Below the pieces are notes generated by a model. It worked only from the letters and a program-made list of their open reading frames with translations. It was not told the origin of the DNA and did no database searches. From Cylicocyclus nassatus (Eukaryota > Nematoda > Chromadorea > Rhabditida > Strongylidae): a DNA stretch of 64,000 bases. The stretch is from NCBI GenBank assembly GCA_958299035.1, contig CATQJL010000001.1, positions 106,843,769 to 106,907,768 of the forward strand. Reading direction: 5' to 3'. The first letter of the stretch is position 1; the number at the start of each line of letters is the position of its first letter. Made by a program: the position numbers and the translations under genes. Positions 21,911 through 34,200 of the stretch are shown here, piece after piece.

Positions 21911-23439
21911 AACATAATGGGGCAGGGAACCAACATAAAAGTGGGACGGGGAAACTGTATAAACACTGCTAATTTTCATTAATATCAATAGTCCGGAGGA
22001 TAGGCGACTATATGTCGCCGGAAAGGATCGTCCCACACAGACATCTGAACCAGACCACGCAACTCCATACATTACAGACATCATAAACTATATCAGCTGT
22101 CCGCGCAGACATATAATTTATTAGACCCGGACGAAGCCGGGTATGACAGCCAGTATCATATGAGGATTGTTTCCTCGAGTTTTTTTGGTGACGCGGATCT
22201 GGTACGCAAAGGCGTGACAAAGTGATTATTTGTTTGAAACCGCCAAAATTAGAAAGGAACTGTACTGTTTGTTTCCTCGATGATAGCACAGCACACAGCA
22301 TATTTTATTGTTGTATGGAGACCTTGAGTCTGCATGGTCGAATATTTTCCTGTGTTCGATGCGGCACAATCACACTTGAGCGCTAGCCCTAGATTAGCTT
22401 TGTTTCCTCGATGATAGCACAACACACAACTTCTGGAAAGGGCGTGCGACACTCGCGGAGAACGATGCCATCGCTCCAATAGAATATCCCATCAAAGTAC
22501 TCGAGGATGCAAAAAGAACCGGTTTCATAAAATTCTTTATCTTCTTTTCTGAGACACGGGCATCATAATAGACTTTGATAAGTTATTTAACACATCTGCG
22601 AAAATCTCATGCAATGAATGAAGAGGTTGTGTAACAAATGAAGCTGATGACAACTGGATATGTCAAGCTTCAGGGCAGGTACTGACGATGATTGTACTAT
22701 GATTTAACGACTACCGATTGAAAACAGGACAGCTCGCGCTGGTAAAGAAGTAGACGTTGACCGCAATGAAAGATAGGAAGAAAATTGCAATATTTGGCCT
22801 AAACGCACACAGACATTGCATATACCCCGATCAGATATATCATAATTATATAGCTACGCTATTTATCTGGAGAAAGACTGATAGATTGACCAAAAATTAG
22901 GAAGTGAACACGAATGAGGAAGAGAACAAATGAAACGAGATGTGTAAACGGAGCGACGGAGATGACTTTTGCTACTGGTCGATATCAGCCATCTGCTCAT
23001 CGGGTTGCAGTTGTTTACAATACTGGAAGAGGATCTTCTGATAGTATTCGCGCGGCGTAAGCGTGCGAGCCGTCGAACACCTGAATATATAAGGTCATTG
23101 AGAAAGTATGAGATCCACAGTCACAGCAGCATGCCTTGCTGGAAAACATTTCTTAGGCTTGTGTGCATAAAAATCCGTGCGGCGGGGAAAGCGTCCCCCA
23201 TCATAAAGGCGCGGTCGAACATTGTTGCGGCTTTCACTGGGGACGCCGCTCCCCTCGCCGCGGGAATTTTTCATAGCTCAAATTTTACGGAATTATATAA
23301 CAGATAAGTAGATGCTCTATTTATTCAGGTGGCAAGTGCAACTGATTAGGCCCTTATGCGCGTACATCCCTCATGGGAGGGGAGCTGTGAAAGAAAGCTT
23401 AAATTTCGGTGCTTTGGGGATTGTAGTCCTTCCTGACTG
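21911..23439. other. No gene recognised
   Basis: Contains a fragment of the CCCGG dispersed repeat (22105-22150) and two copies of TTTGTTTCCTCGATGATAGC (22267, 22399). The longest frame, plus strand 22969-23307, shows no domain. No RNA gene seen. Confidence 0.4.
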
Positions 23440-24165
23440 TCTTCTAAGCGCCGCATGCACTAACATCCTCGCGGGGAGGGGATCGCAGCTCAAAAGAAAG
23501 CTTTATATTTCAAAACTCCAGGTACCTGGATTTCACGTTGTGTACCTGTCTGTAAGTATTCCTGCTAACCTTCACTATGAACATGTTGAAGAGGAGCGAG
23601 AAGCTGTACGAACCGCATTTTCCAGCTTTCGTTTGATCCCTGATGATCCCCGACGTTTTTCTTCAAAGTCATTTTTCTTTCTCCGAAGTTAACGAAAAAC
23701 CTCCAAAGTTGTGCAGATTATCTAAACCCGACAGTGCTAAGCATGTTGCTGGTAAGAACAAATGATGTTTTAAAGTCATGAAATTTTCGATGATCCACAG
23801 ATCGAAATTTGAGGTTTATCGAAAAATTCGACTTTTCAAAAACTCATTTATTCTCATCAGCAACATGCTTAGCTCTGCTGTGTTAGATGTTCAGTACAAC
23901 TTTGAAAGGTTTTCGTTAACTTCGGAGAAAGAAAAATGACTTTAAAGAAAAGCGCCGGGGATCATCAGGGATCATACAAAAGCTGGAATATGCGTCGTAC
24001 ACCTTCTCGCTCCTGTTCAACAAGTTTATAGTGATGGGTAGTAGGAATACTTCGGGTAGGTACACAACGTGAAATCCAGGTATCTGGAGTTTCGAAATAT
24101 AAAGCTTTCTTTTAAGCTGCGATCCCCTCCCCAGCGGGGAGGTTAGTGCATGCGGCCCTAAGAGC
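23440..24165. mobile_element. Large foldback element, ~300-bp arms
   Basis: Left arm GCGGGGAGGGGATCGCAGCT through TCTTCAAAGTCATTTTTCTT; right arm 23855-24165 is its inverse. Part of the arm recurs once at 32640-32960. The short translated frames on the two arms are inverse images of one another, so they are not genes. Confidence 0.8.
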
Positions 24166-24177
24166 CTTGCTATCTTG

Positions 24178-24660
24178 CTCACAAGGGAAGGATACTTGAG
24201 GATACTTGCATTTCATTGCGAATAGCAGGTGACCCTGCTATTCGCAATGAAATGCATTCACCAAATGCATCTTGAAAGCTGATTGCAGATCTGCTTTTTC
24301 TATCTGCTAAGCGATTGTCTAAAATGAGCTATAAGCTTTTTTCTGCATACTTTTTGCACACTGAAGCGTAGTCAGAATCAATGATATCTGAATCATTTGA
24401 TAAACGCAATTGAGACAGATTATCCAAATCTTAAGTAATTGCGCCCTCCTTCAGATGTTGCCTCGACGAGCGAAACAAGAAATTTGAGCGATGTTCGTAG
24501 TTTAGCTTGACGGAAATAATGCAAGTTCTCATGAAAACAGCGTTCATAACTTACTTCACACTGTCGCTTAACAGATTTGAAATTAAAGTCTTTCAAGACG
24601 CATCTAGTGTGAGTCTCATTAGGAGTAGCTCGGTCACCAAGTATCCTTCCCTGCTAGAGT
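24178..24660. mobile_element. Foldback element, CACAAGGGAAGG family, with perfect hairpin
   Basis: Left end CTCACAAGGGAAGGATACTT, right end GGTCACCAAGTATCCTTCCC; inner arms GCATCTTGAAAGCTGATTG / TTTCAAGACGCATCTAG. An internal perfect hairpin lies at 24207-24256. Same family as 10287-10762. Non-coding. Confidence 0.65.
24207..24256. repeat. Perfect 23-bp hairpin, 4-base loop
   Basis: TGCATTTCATTGCGAATAGC begins the left arm (24207-24229); loop TGAC; exact inverse at 24234-24256. Other members of the family do not show it here. Confidence 0.9.
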
Positions 24661-25639
24661 GATAAAAAAGCACTTTGCTGAGAACCTGAGATTTCTCGTG
24701 TTTTGTAGATCCCCAGTAGGATCCTTAAGAGATCACCGATCATCTTCAAAACCAATCATCTTTCCGCAAACTGATAAAATTACCGTAAAGGTGTGCTGCG
24801 GAGCTATTACGACAACGAAAGTATGTTCAAAAACCTTTGTAATTTGTGAAAATTTACAGCGGCGACCGCCGGATCTCGCCGAAGTTTGCATCGCATGGCT
24901 GTATTTTGCTTCAGAGTGGACTGATTCTGAATCCAGGGGCACCAACTCAGCTCGACTACGCGCATATTCCAAATATACAGGGTGTTGAGTAAGGCGCACG
25001 GTAGGCGGCGAGACTTCTCAATTCCTTCAAAATTTTTGTTTACAATAGGTAAAGGGGCGGAGGGAAGGGGCGACAAAGTACGCAAGAACGATAGAAAGTG
25101 CTTTGTCAAGGAGGTGGTTCAGCTGAGTACCGTCGTGATCCAAAATTTTTTCCCGCGTTTGCTAAAGGTGTTTTAAAAAAGGATGCGTTGCTCGCACATA
25201 CCTGAAGTAAGAATTCTTTGCTTGTTTATTAGTGATAAGCGACACATGCGTAACAAACAATTTTCTACCGTAGAAGCTGTACGAAGTCAAAGAAAATCTC
25301 TTTTATAAGGACTGATTATGGCTTCAGAGACGGGTGAAGTTGTGGAGATGAATTTCAAGGCTGACTAACATTTGCAAATGCAAAAATTTGTGACCCATAA
25401 CCTGTCTCAGCTCATATGCTGGTTCCGTGATCAGTGATTGATTCTGATTGCAAATATTATGTTCATTTCGCCCAAGGAATCCCACTTATTGAATATGGTG
25501 GTTGGGTGTGCTTCAGCTGCTTAATTGAATATCAAAGTTTCGTAGCTAGAGCTCAGATCAGTCTAACTCTCAAATTCAACACAAGAGACCCATCAAGCGA
25601 TTCGAACAGATTTGATCAGCGTGTTATACAGTCGCTCAA
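24661..25639. other. No recognisable feature
   Basis: Only short frames. No repeat partner, RNA gene or supported exon seen. Confidence 0.4.
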
Positions 25640-25779
25640 GGTGTGGAATTTCGACAAAGTACGCAATCTTTAGCAAAATTCATGAGGACGTTTTTCGTAG
25701 GCTCGTAACTCGGCGATTGTTACATGTTGGAGCTCGAGACATGTACCATTCGATGGCGCGGTTCCCAGTAGATCTTATA

Positions 25780-26458
25780 TACAGGGTGTCCCAAAAGTAT
25801 GTATGCACTGTTTAATTGTTAGTATCTCTCTTCCCAAGAAGTCTTTTACCCTGCTTCATGTACCGTTTTGTAGAGCTGGATTCAACTTAGATTTGCGTTA
25901 TAAAACAAATCACCCATCTCTCTTCATTACTGTAGGATTACGGTAGAAACCCCAAAGAGGGCTTTGAGCAATGAAAGGCCATATTTTGCCTCAGAAAAAA
26001 AACAGCTTGAAAGCTTTTACACTAGGCTAACTAGAATTGCTGATTCTGACTGTAAAGTTCCCAACTTATTATGATGCTTCATTGAAGAGTTATGTCGGGT
26101 AAGAGGTAGCGGCCATTTTTTCAATATTCCTAAAAAGTGCGGTTACACCGTTTAGAAAGCTTCGTAATCTTGTGAATAATTGAGTATTGAACTCAGCGTC
26201 CATAAAAACCCTATGACACAAGTTTTCACATTTTTTTGAAAAATTTTGAATTGACAGCTTTTTCCACATTGACACCATATGTTTCAAATTCCTACCGTAA
26301 TCCTACAGTAATGAAGAGAGATGGATGATTCGTTCTATAATGCAAATCTAAGTTGAAGCCAGCTCTACAAAACGGTACCTAAAGCAAGGTAAAAGACTTC
26401 TTGGGAAGAGAGATATTAACGATTAAACAGTGCATACATACTTTTGGGACACCCTGTA
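25780..26458. mobile_element. Mariner-like foldback, TACAGGGTGTCCCAAAAG termini (copy 1)
   Basis: TACAGGGTGTCCCAAAAGTA at the left and the exact inverse at the right, flanked by TA. Arms pair over much of the ~680 bp (CTGTAGGATTACGGTAG / CTACCGTAATCCTACAG). No transposase. Copies 2 and 3 are at 28466-29140 and 40386-41075. Confidence 0.85.
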
Positions 26459-26735
26459 TAAAGCTGAATGTGTGTCTGTATGTCTGTCTGTACGTACGTG
26501 CGGAATAGAAATTTTTATTTCTGAACCGATTTGGACCAAACTTGGCACACATATACTTCGGGGCGGGAAGCGTGTCATAGGCTGCTTTTCGTTATCGATC
26601 GATATCGATTTTATAGATTTTTTTGCAAAATTTGAGCTACGAGGCTGGGAGTTGGCACAGAGGAGTAATCAAGCATGCTGATTACAAATATGTTGTTGAC
26701 AGGGCCGGGCGGAGCTGGGTTTGCCAACTAGTTTA
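26459..26735 (-). repeat. Dispersed TCTG-start element with one satellite unit
   Basis: TGTGTCTGTATGTCTGTCTG, GAACCGATTTGGACCAAACT, then TTGCAAAATTTGAGCTACGA and GCATGCTGATTACAAATATG, one unit of the 119-bp satellite. See 21480-21910. Confidence 0.65.
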
Positions 26736-27367
26736 ACCCATAAAAGCAAGTGGGCAAGTTTTCTGACAGATGTGCGAGAAGTGCAGGCAAAGTTACGCAC
26801 TTTCGTGACTCAGTTACGGTTACCTCACCATATGCCTGCAAAAAGACCCTATATTATTCAAAGACCACGATTTTCGTAAAGAGCGTGTCCGGAACTTCTC
26901 TAAACGAAGTTACTTACAGTTCAAGATCATCAACATTTTAACCAATCCATCCGCGGGCCGAAACCAACCCGAACATCTCAAAAAACTTGCTCACAGAGGT
27001 TATCCGACCTGCTGATCACGAAAATCACATCTGCTTAGCAAGAGAGCTTCATATTTTAGGGTTATGGTGAGAAAAATCTAGAACGACATGATTTTACTCA
27101 TCAGGCCTTCTATTTCCTTCGGAAAGAAATGTGCGGCTAATTCTTGGTTCCCCATAATCTACAAAAGAAGTACTATCGAAAGATTCTCGCAGATTTCACT
27201 AAGGGCAACAATACGCGATGCTTTTCACCTTTGCGAAGAGACGTCCGCAGAAAGTTTTGCGAATCTTAAAATCGAGATAAGGACATGCTGTACATCGAAA
27301 GATTCGCCTTGATGAGCTGAGCACAATGCTTTACTAGTATCTTTTGTGTTGGATAGGCGCTGCGTTA

Positions 27368-27655
27368 TAGTCGCCGTCACCCCACTAGTCGGTCGGTGGA
27401 CGAATTCAAATTTGAATTGAAGCAGGCCTGTCACGGCAGAGCGTGGCAGGAGACAACGCTAAGCAATTACAAAATCTCAATATAGATCAAAAACGTTGTA
27501 ACAATACAAAAACTGTTAAGCAATGGCGAAGAAGTACGCAAAGTGAATGCGTGAATTTGAACGGAGAGCTGAGGTGCCGTGCTCTGCCGCGACCTGCCTG
27601 CTCCAGTTCGCATTCGAATTCTCCCACCGACCGACTAGTGGGGTGAGGACGACTA
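27368..27655. mobile_element. TA-flanked foldback element with verified empty site
   Basis: TIRs TAGTCGCCGTCACCCC and GGGGTGAGGACGACTA; arms extend through CACTAGTCGGTCGGTGG. TA duplicated on both sides (27366-27367, 27656-27657). The homologous stretch at about 63535-63552 reads straight through with a single TA (GCTGCGTTACATAC). Non-coding, 288 bp. Confidence 0.9.
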
Positions 27656-27720
27656 TACATCCTTGCGAACGGACCTCCGCAGAAGAATCTGAGAAAATTG
27701 GAAACTAGTAGCTCATTCAT

Positions 27721-28465
27721 AACTCGGCATGCAGAGCGCTTGGCGGATAAAATCAGATTTGTAACGTTTAATGTTCTTCAGAGTGGTATAAGACCCATTT
27801 GGAAAGGACACTTCGACTGGACTGACCTCCCTTGTGAGTTGCAAGTTCTATGACTTCTGGGATAGTTTTGCGAAGAAAGTGTCGGAAAAAGGGTGCAATG
27901 GATTAACATCTTCAACGTTTCTTGCTGCAAACATTACTGACATTGCATTCGCTCTTGCTGATCCAAACGGCTTCCCATAGCTATGCTAACGGAATGCTAT
28001 TGTGTCTTAACAAAACGTTATGAGGGCGACTCCATCAAAGTGGTGCTTAACTGTGTTTTGGAGGGTCTCGCGGGTAGTTTCTCAGTTTACAGGCCTGACT
28101 CTGTAAAAAACATACTGTCAAGTCACTTGCAACTTGATCCGTGGGCCTGCTCCCTACGCTCAACAAACAACAGGCCCTTAACTCGTAACTCCGCAGTAGA
28201 CTATTTTCATCCACAAACTTTAGGAGTGCGATCTGCTAATTATTACAGATCCAATAACCAAAGGGACAAATTACAAAGAAAATACAGGAATTGAGCAGAT
28301 TAAATTTTATAAGCCGTCGAGTAGAGCGCATGGAGTGATACGCATGTAAATTACAAAAGACTCGAAGATTAACAGTTTGAACAAGCATTCCTTTTTACAG
28401 TAGCGAACAACTTGATACGTCTGGCCTAAAGGGGACTGTACGCTTTGATGTACTCTTCCAGAACA
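27721..28465. other. No gene recognised
   Basis: The longest plus frame (27983-28294) has no recognisable domain or flanking splice signals I can defend. Nothing else stands out. Confidence 0.4.
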
Positions 28466-29140
28466 TATAGGGTGTCCAAGAGTGTGCCTACTGTTTGATT
28501 GTTAATTAATACATTTCTTATCATGAAAGCTTTTGATAAGTTCTAAGTAGCATTTTGTAGAGTTGGCTTCAACTTAGGTTTACAATATGAAACGAATCAA
28601 CGGTCTCTTTTCGTTACTGTAAAATTACGGCAAAAACTTTAGAAAAGGTTTGGGGACATAAAGGGCTTTTTTGCCGCAGATAAAAAACAATGCGACTTGG
28701 AAACTCTCACAATAGGCCAACTAGGGCTGTTGTTTTTGACTATGAAGTTTGCATCTCATCATAATGCCAAGTACGTGCCAAGTGCCAAGTCTCATCAGTA
28801 TGCCAAGTAAGCGGGGCAGTCGTTATTTTGATGTCCTAAAAATGTGGTTATACCGCTTAGAAAGCTTCACAATAATAGTATGCAAGAGTATCGTTCTCAG
28901 CGTCCAATAAAAAAACTATCACACTTTTTAGATTTTTTCAAGTCATGTGAAACGACAGCTTCACAGTGACGCATATGCTAGACTTTCTTACCGTAATCCT
29001 GTAATGAATACCGATTAGTGATTCGCTCTATGCTGTATGTCTAAGTCGCGGCCAGCTCTGCAAAATGGTACCTGAAGCTTATCGAAAGACTTCATAACGA
29101 GAAAGTTAATAACAATCAAACAGTAGGCAAATTTTTGGAC
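28466..29140. mobile_element. Mariner-like foldback (copy 2, decayed)
   Basis: TATAGGGTGTCCAAGAGTG at the left; CAATCAAACAGTAGGCA near 29118 mirrors TGCCTACTGTTTGATTG of the left arm, but the right terminal bases are degraded. Related to 25780-26458. Confidence 0.7.
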
Positions 29141-29453
29141 TTTATTTTAGAAAAACGCATTGCTCAACCACAGTCAACCCCAATCTGATTTACATCATGA
29201 AAACTGAAAACGACAAAGACGAAGAACTTTGAAGATCAATATCTCATCGCACATCACTTCATCTTCCTACGTCTTATGATCGACATTTTTTCCCATTATC
29301 ACCATGCTGACAGAAATGCACTAATCATAGCTCTACTCTCATGCTCATGCGTTTAATTTTGTTTGCAGTTCTAATATCTGAAGAACTGAAGTCCCCTAAT
29401 TTACATTCTGTACAAATTTTATAAAAGGTTTTCAATAAACATCCATTTGAATA

Positions 29454-30217
29454 CAGTGTGGACCCCGGCCAACTTCCCATAGGTACCTGCGCGACGCACC
29501 CGCAACGCACGCCTTCAGTGCGTCTCCTGTCCTAGCTCCTGATAGAAATCCTCTTTTCTCTTTTTTTTTTGTTTTTGGTGTACTATATTCTTTCTATTCC
29601 AGATATAAACAATCGCGATGGCCGGTGAGGAGATTTCACGTGCTCTAATAGTTCTAAAAGCTTCAGTCTTGTGTAGTAGTCTTGTTTCCCTTTTTTCTGT
29701 GAAAAATTGGGATTTGATTCGATATTAAGATAATATTCTTTCAAAAGCTTCTTGTATAATATAAGAGTCCCTCTCGGTTTGATGTGTAAGGTGTAGACAG
29801 TGTCTCAAGTCAAAATTGAGCCTTCCAAAAAGCCAACAGGTATTTGTTTACGGAAGTGTCCACTTTTTTTGAAATTTTGACTACTCTAGTTTCTAAGTCT
29901 ACGAAGAGAAATGTTTTAAGAATGCTGTTGTTCTTTAATTTCTCTACGTATACTTATTACAACCTAACCTTCGGTGCATGTTCGGAATATGCATCCATTG
30001 ATTAAATTTGAGGTACTCATGGAGGCTGCTTGCGTTCTTTCTTGCATACGTCTCTTTCGAAGTAAACCTAGAGGTTTCCACTTTACATTTTTCTTCTTTG
30101 TGAGCATAAATGTGCTCTACTGCTCATGAGTGAGGCGAAAAGTGAGGCATCAAGAAGGGTGCGCGCTGCATGCGCGCCGCGGAAGTACCTATGGGAACCT
30201 GGCCGGGGTCCACACTA
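29454..30217. mobile_element. Tc1-like TIR element
   Basis: Left TIR CAGTGTGGACCCCGGCCA after TA; right TIR is the inverse (TGGCCGGGGTCCACACT) followed by TA. The TIR extends inward (CCCATAGGTACCT). CAGTG start and TA target fit Tc1/mariner. Interior is non-coding. 29141-29453 before it and 30218-31060 after it show no gene I can support. Confidence 0.75.
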
Positions 30218-31060
30218 TACCGGTAAATACGTATAGATTTAAAACATGGGTATGAGAAATGCACTTCAAAATTTTCAAGAGAACATTGATGAGCGCAAAA
30301 TGCGCCATAATTGATCAGAACATCACTGGGTCTCGCGCCGAACCTCGGATTTTCTCCCGGTGTGCATGGATGCGGGAGAATAAGTTGTCTCGGACAGTAA
30401 TCTCCCGATCGCAATGCCGGTGGCCGGAATTTCTCGAGAGAGATTTGATTAAGTCCCGCAGTCATTCCGTCACTACATAAGTTTTCCGTGCGCGCGAGTT
30501 AACCACGAATGTCTAAGATACGAGGGTGATGTTATGAGAGTCAAACTGCAATTAACCGAAATCAAGAATAAGCATGGAAGATGGGAGGGGCGGGCGTTGG
30601 AGCCCGGTGTAAGTCTGATGACCTCGCGAGTTCGCTACACAAAAGCGGCTAACAGCGGATAACGGGAATTACAGGCGACTATAGGCGGCTGCCGGCGCGA
30701 TTTGAAAGCACTCTTTGCCCCTGAGGGTGTACGGCGTTGCCTGCTGATATAAAATGAAGGCTATGTACTCTCAAAAGAAGGCGCTACCCATTCAAGCGAG
30801 GAGTGCGCAGGACATGCAAGCTCTACTGATAAAAGATGCTCGCTCGAACGGCGACGTTTGCACCCGCTCCGCGAGGTGTAGCCGTCGCTTTCGGCAGGGA
30901 TCAGCCATCAGAATAATCTCGAACAGACTTTCCTTTCGAATTTGATAAAGCTGTAACAACGTATTCAAATTTGAAACACTTGAGCTATACGGCATCAAAG
31001 TTTCTGCATTATAAATCGTTGCTTGTAATTTCTGTGAAAAGAAAGTCAAGATTGTCCTAC

Positions 31061-31239
31061 CTGCTGGTGTTGAGATCTAGGCTTTCCATGCTAGCGAGTA
31101 CTCGATCAGACGCAAACGATAATGTCCTCGGGTGTTCTATCCACTTGAAGTAGTAGATATCCGGTGGCACATACGGTCGACCTCCTATCCAATTCAGATC
31201 GGGCTGCCGGCCATTGATAAGGCAATCCAAAAGGTATTC
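31061..31239 (-). CDS. K2P channel exon E: C-terminal cytoplasmic region
   Basis: 179 nt, acceptor GTTTAG at 31240-31245, donor GTAGGAC at 31060. Starts in phase 0 (EYLLDCLINGRQPDLNW) and runs through IGGRPYVPPDIYYFKWIEHP to SLDLNTS with two leftover bases. High codon-level order and no stop in frame. The region resembles the conserved C-terminal segment of nematode TWK channels. The next exon must supply one base; I did not find it. Confidence 0.8.
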
Positions 31240-34200
31240 CTAAACAAAGCATTGTCATGACTACCGTCAGACCGTAATAGTGTCAGGAGATCAAAGATAA
31301 GGAATGTGCTACAGCGCAAACGTTACCTCTGGAAGCTGAGCTAGTTTGTTTAGTTGTTCCGGCGTTAAGCCGTAGTTTTTCTGCAGGAAAGCCACGTAAC
31401 CGAACACCTCTCCCAAATGGACTACCTAAAAGAGTTGTTATGACTCCCCACATTGTCAAAAGTGTATTAAGGCACCAACACTTTCGAAAAAATTTTCCGC
31501 GGAAGGGTGATTATGAACCGCAGTTCGAGTGTGTTGGAGTCATTGATCGCATGAGAAATGATTTTGCGTTAAAAATACCCTAGCTCTTGTAGCCTAAGTT
31601 GGTCACAATAACCGTAGACTTCCACCGTGATATCTTCAGAAATAGAAAATTCGTATGAGGAGGCCTGGAATACATTCCCTATCTGGTGTGGGTGCGCAGA
31701 TGTTAACAATGGCTGAGAAACTTTCCAAACTCGAGCTGCTGCCACACTCATGTCCAGTACTCTAGCATCTCACCGCTTTTGAGGATGTGAGTTGGCTTCT
31801 TTATATTATAGATACTTTAACTCGGTTTTATGGACTTGTCAAATTTTGGACATGTTCGACCGGAAGTCATGATACGACACTTCAAAAGACATTTTAATTC
31901 AACTTTGCCATTGGAATTTCACATGATATGATTGGGGTAGATCAATATTTTATCGAAATAGCTATGCGTTTGATTCGAAAATTTGACATGCAGAATTGTA
32001 TTTGAAAGTAAAATGAGTGGTACTATACGACATCCGTCAAGCACTAACCCCATACGAGTCCCAACCAGGGTCAAAGATGTTGTGTGGCACGCCACACCTG
32101 GGGGTCGTATTGATGGGCCAAAAAGCGAATGGTCATAATCGAGCAGTACTGATAATAGCGATAACATGATATTCGTGAACAGTTTCTCAGATAAAGCCAT
32201 TATGCGAAATACAAGCACATGAGACATTGACTTGTCATCGTGTACAGGGCTTATTAACTGTAGTGTCGTGAGCACCAGCATTTCCGCTCTCGCACGGTCG
32301 CGTCTCCTGGATTCTGCTATTTTGCAAACATGCACTCTGATCACTTTCTCACCGCGAGCGTGAAAAAGACGGAGCCTTAATCGATTAAATATGATTTGCG
32401 ATAAGTCGGTATCCGGAGCATAAAATAAGATCGCTTTTACTTATCGAAATGAGAATGATATTTGCAGAGGCGTGCTATTTGTAAAGGTTAAACAACTTTT
32501 CGTAATTTATCTCAAGGCAGAGGCAGGCTTACATTAGTACCACCTCGATTACGACTCCTTCGCCATCTGAACCTTCAATACGACCCCCATGAGTGGTCAC
32601 AGCTCGAGCTTGAACCTGCTTTAGCGTAATAAAGATAGGGACCACACCAAGGGCCGCATGCAATAACATCCCCAGAGAGGGGATCGCCTCTTGAAAAGGC
32701 TTTGTATTTTGAAGCTCCATATCCGGATTTCATACTGTTTACCTTTTGTAATTATTTCCATACTACGCTATAAACAACAAGAAGTTGTACAAGAAGCCTT
32801 TTCCAGTTTTTGTATTTCAAGAGATTCCCCGATGATCCCCAACCATCTTTTCTACCAGGTCATGTTTCTTTCTTCGAAGTCAATCTAAACATTTAAAATT
32901 TGTACTAATTATCTTACTTAACAGTGCTAATGATGAGATAATTGATACTTAAACCAGCCACTCCAAAAAGTTATATAACATCGCACTCGCTTTCACAAGC
33001 TCACCTCAAATTTATGTTTCTAATCTGCAGCGCTACTATATAGGAGAAGTTTTCAGCGTTTGAAAGTGCGAATTTGTCATGTATTCTGTAGCTTGTGTTC
33101 TATAAATATTTCAAGGCACTTATAAAGGGCTTTCAATGGGTGTGCTTCTTCCCTGTAATTATTATACTCTTAAAATGTGTAACTTCGCGCCCTGAGCCTA
33201 CTAACAATCTTTACTCACTAAGACTTATTTAACTCTCAAATACAAAACTCCTTCCTGATAGTTGCTCAGCAGACGAATATTGCTTGAGATCAGCGTTTTA
33301 AAGGCAGCGTCTCGGCAGAATGAACCCACCTCAGATTTTGACACAGATAGATAGGAGGCCCTTCAAGTGAACCAAAACAACAATTGGGCACCGAAAATGT
33401 GAACTCTGCAAGCCAGGGAGGCGGCCCAACCGCCGCTCCAATTCCTCCTTTCGTTCCCCTAACACCTTATTCGGACAAGTGTGTTCTCCGTTAGAAAACG
33501 CGCCGTCACTCGTAGCTTCGTAGGGCACAATTGTTTTAGCGCTCTCTACCTCCATACTCTGCGTCTCTGACGGCAGAGAAGAACGGCTCACTCGTCCGCG
33601 CCCATCTCAAGGGGGGTTTCAAAAGGCGGGGTTTTCCCCCATTTTCGCGCTAAAGGAAGTTCATGTCGTGATTCAGGAAGCCGGAATAGCCCCAAATCTG
33701 CCAAAACCCCGAAGTTGAAAATCTGCCGAGCCGCTGCCTTTGAGGCGAGTCTCGAGGTGAGAATATATAGCTTGTTTGGAATAGCTGGGTTAACTTTTGA
33801 CCATTCGCTCGTAAGCATGTTTCTGATCAAAATGAATGAGTTATTGAAATATTGGAATATTTGATCTCGATAAACCGCGACTTTCGAGCTGTGGTTCATC
33901 GCAATTTTTATGACTTCGATGCATCATTTGTCTTCATCAAAAACATATTCAGCATCATTGAGTTAGATAATCAAATAATGACTTACAAAATACGGTCTGC
34001 CGCCAGGTATCACCAGGAGAATCATACAAAAAGCAAAAAAATGCGGTTTGTACAACTTCTTGCCTCTCAGTATGTTAAAGCGTCCGGGCATAATTTCGAA
34101 TGGAATTTTTCTCGCTTACCTAGGCTTCTTCCTCCCGCTGATTCTAAGGCCCGTATGCACGTACATCCCCGCGGGGAGGGGATGTGCGCTTAACCATTGA

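Larger units (their letters stand above)
25640..27720 (+). repeat. Dispersed ~1-kb repeat with nested insertions (copy of 62560-63650)
   Basis: 25640-25775, 26736-27367 and 27656-27720 align in order with 62560-63650 (TCGTAGGCTCGTAACTCGGC; ATCACATCTGCTTAGCAAGA; GCCTTGATGAGCTGAGCACA). Three elements interrupt it: 25780-26458, 26459-26735 and 27368-27655. The partner copy lacks them, giving empty sites. Non-coding. Confidence 0.8.

Noticed and set aside
31919..32344. 141-codon minus frame in the K2P intron
   Set aside because: Overlaps an inverted repeat and lies between exons that already join in phase; no domain.
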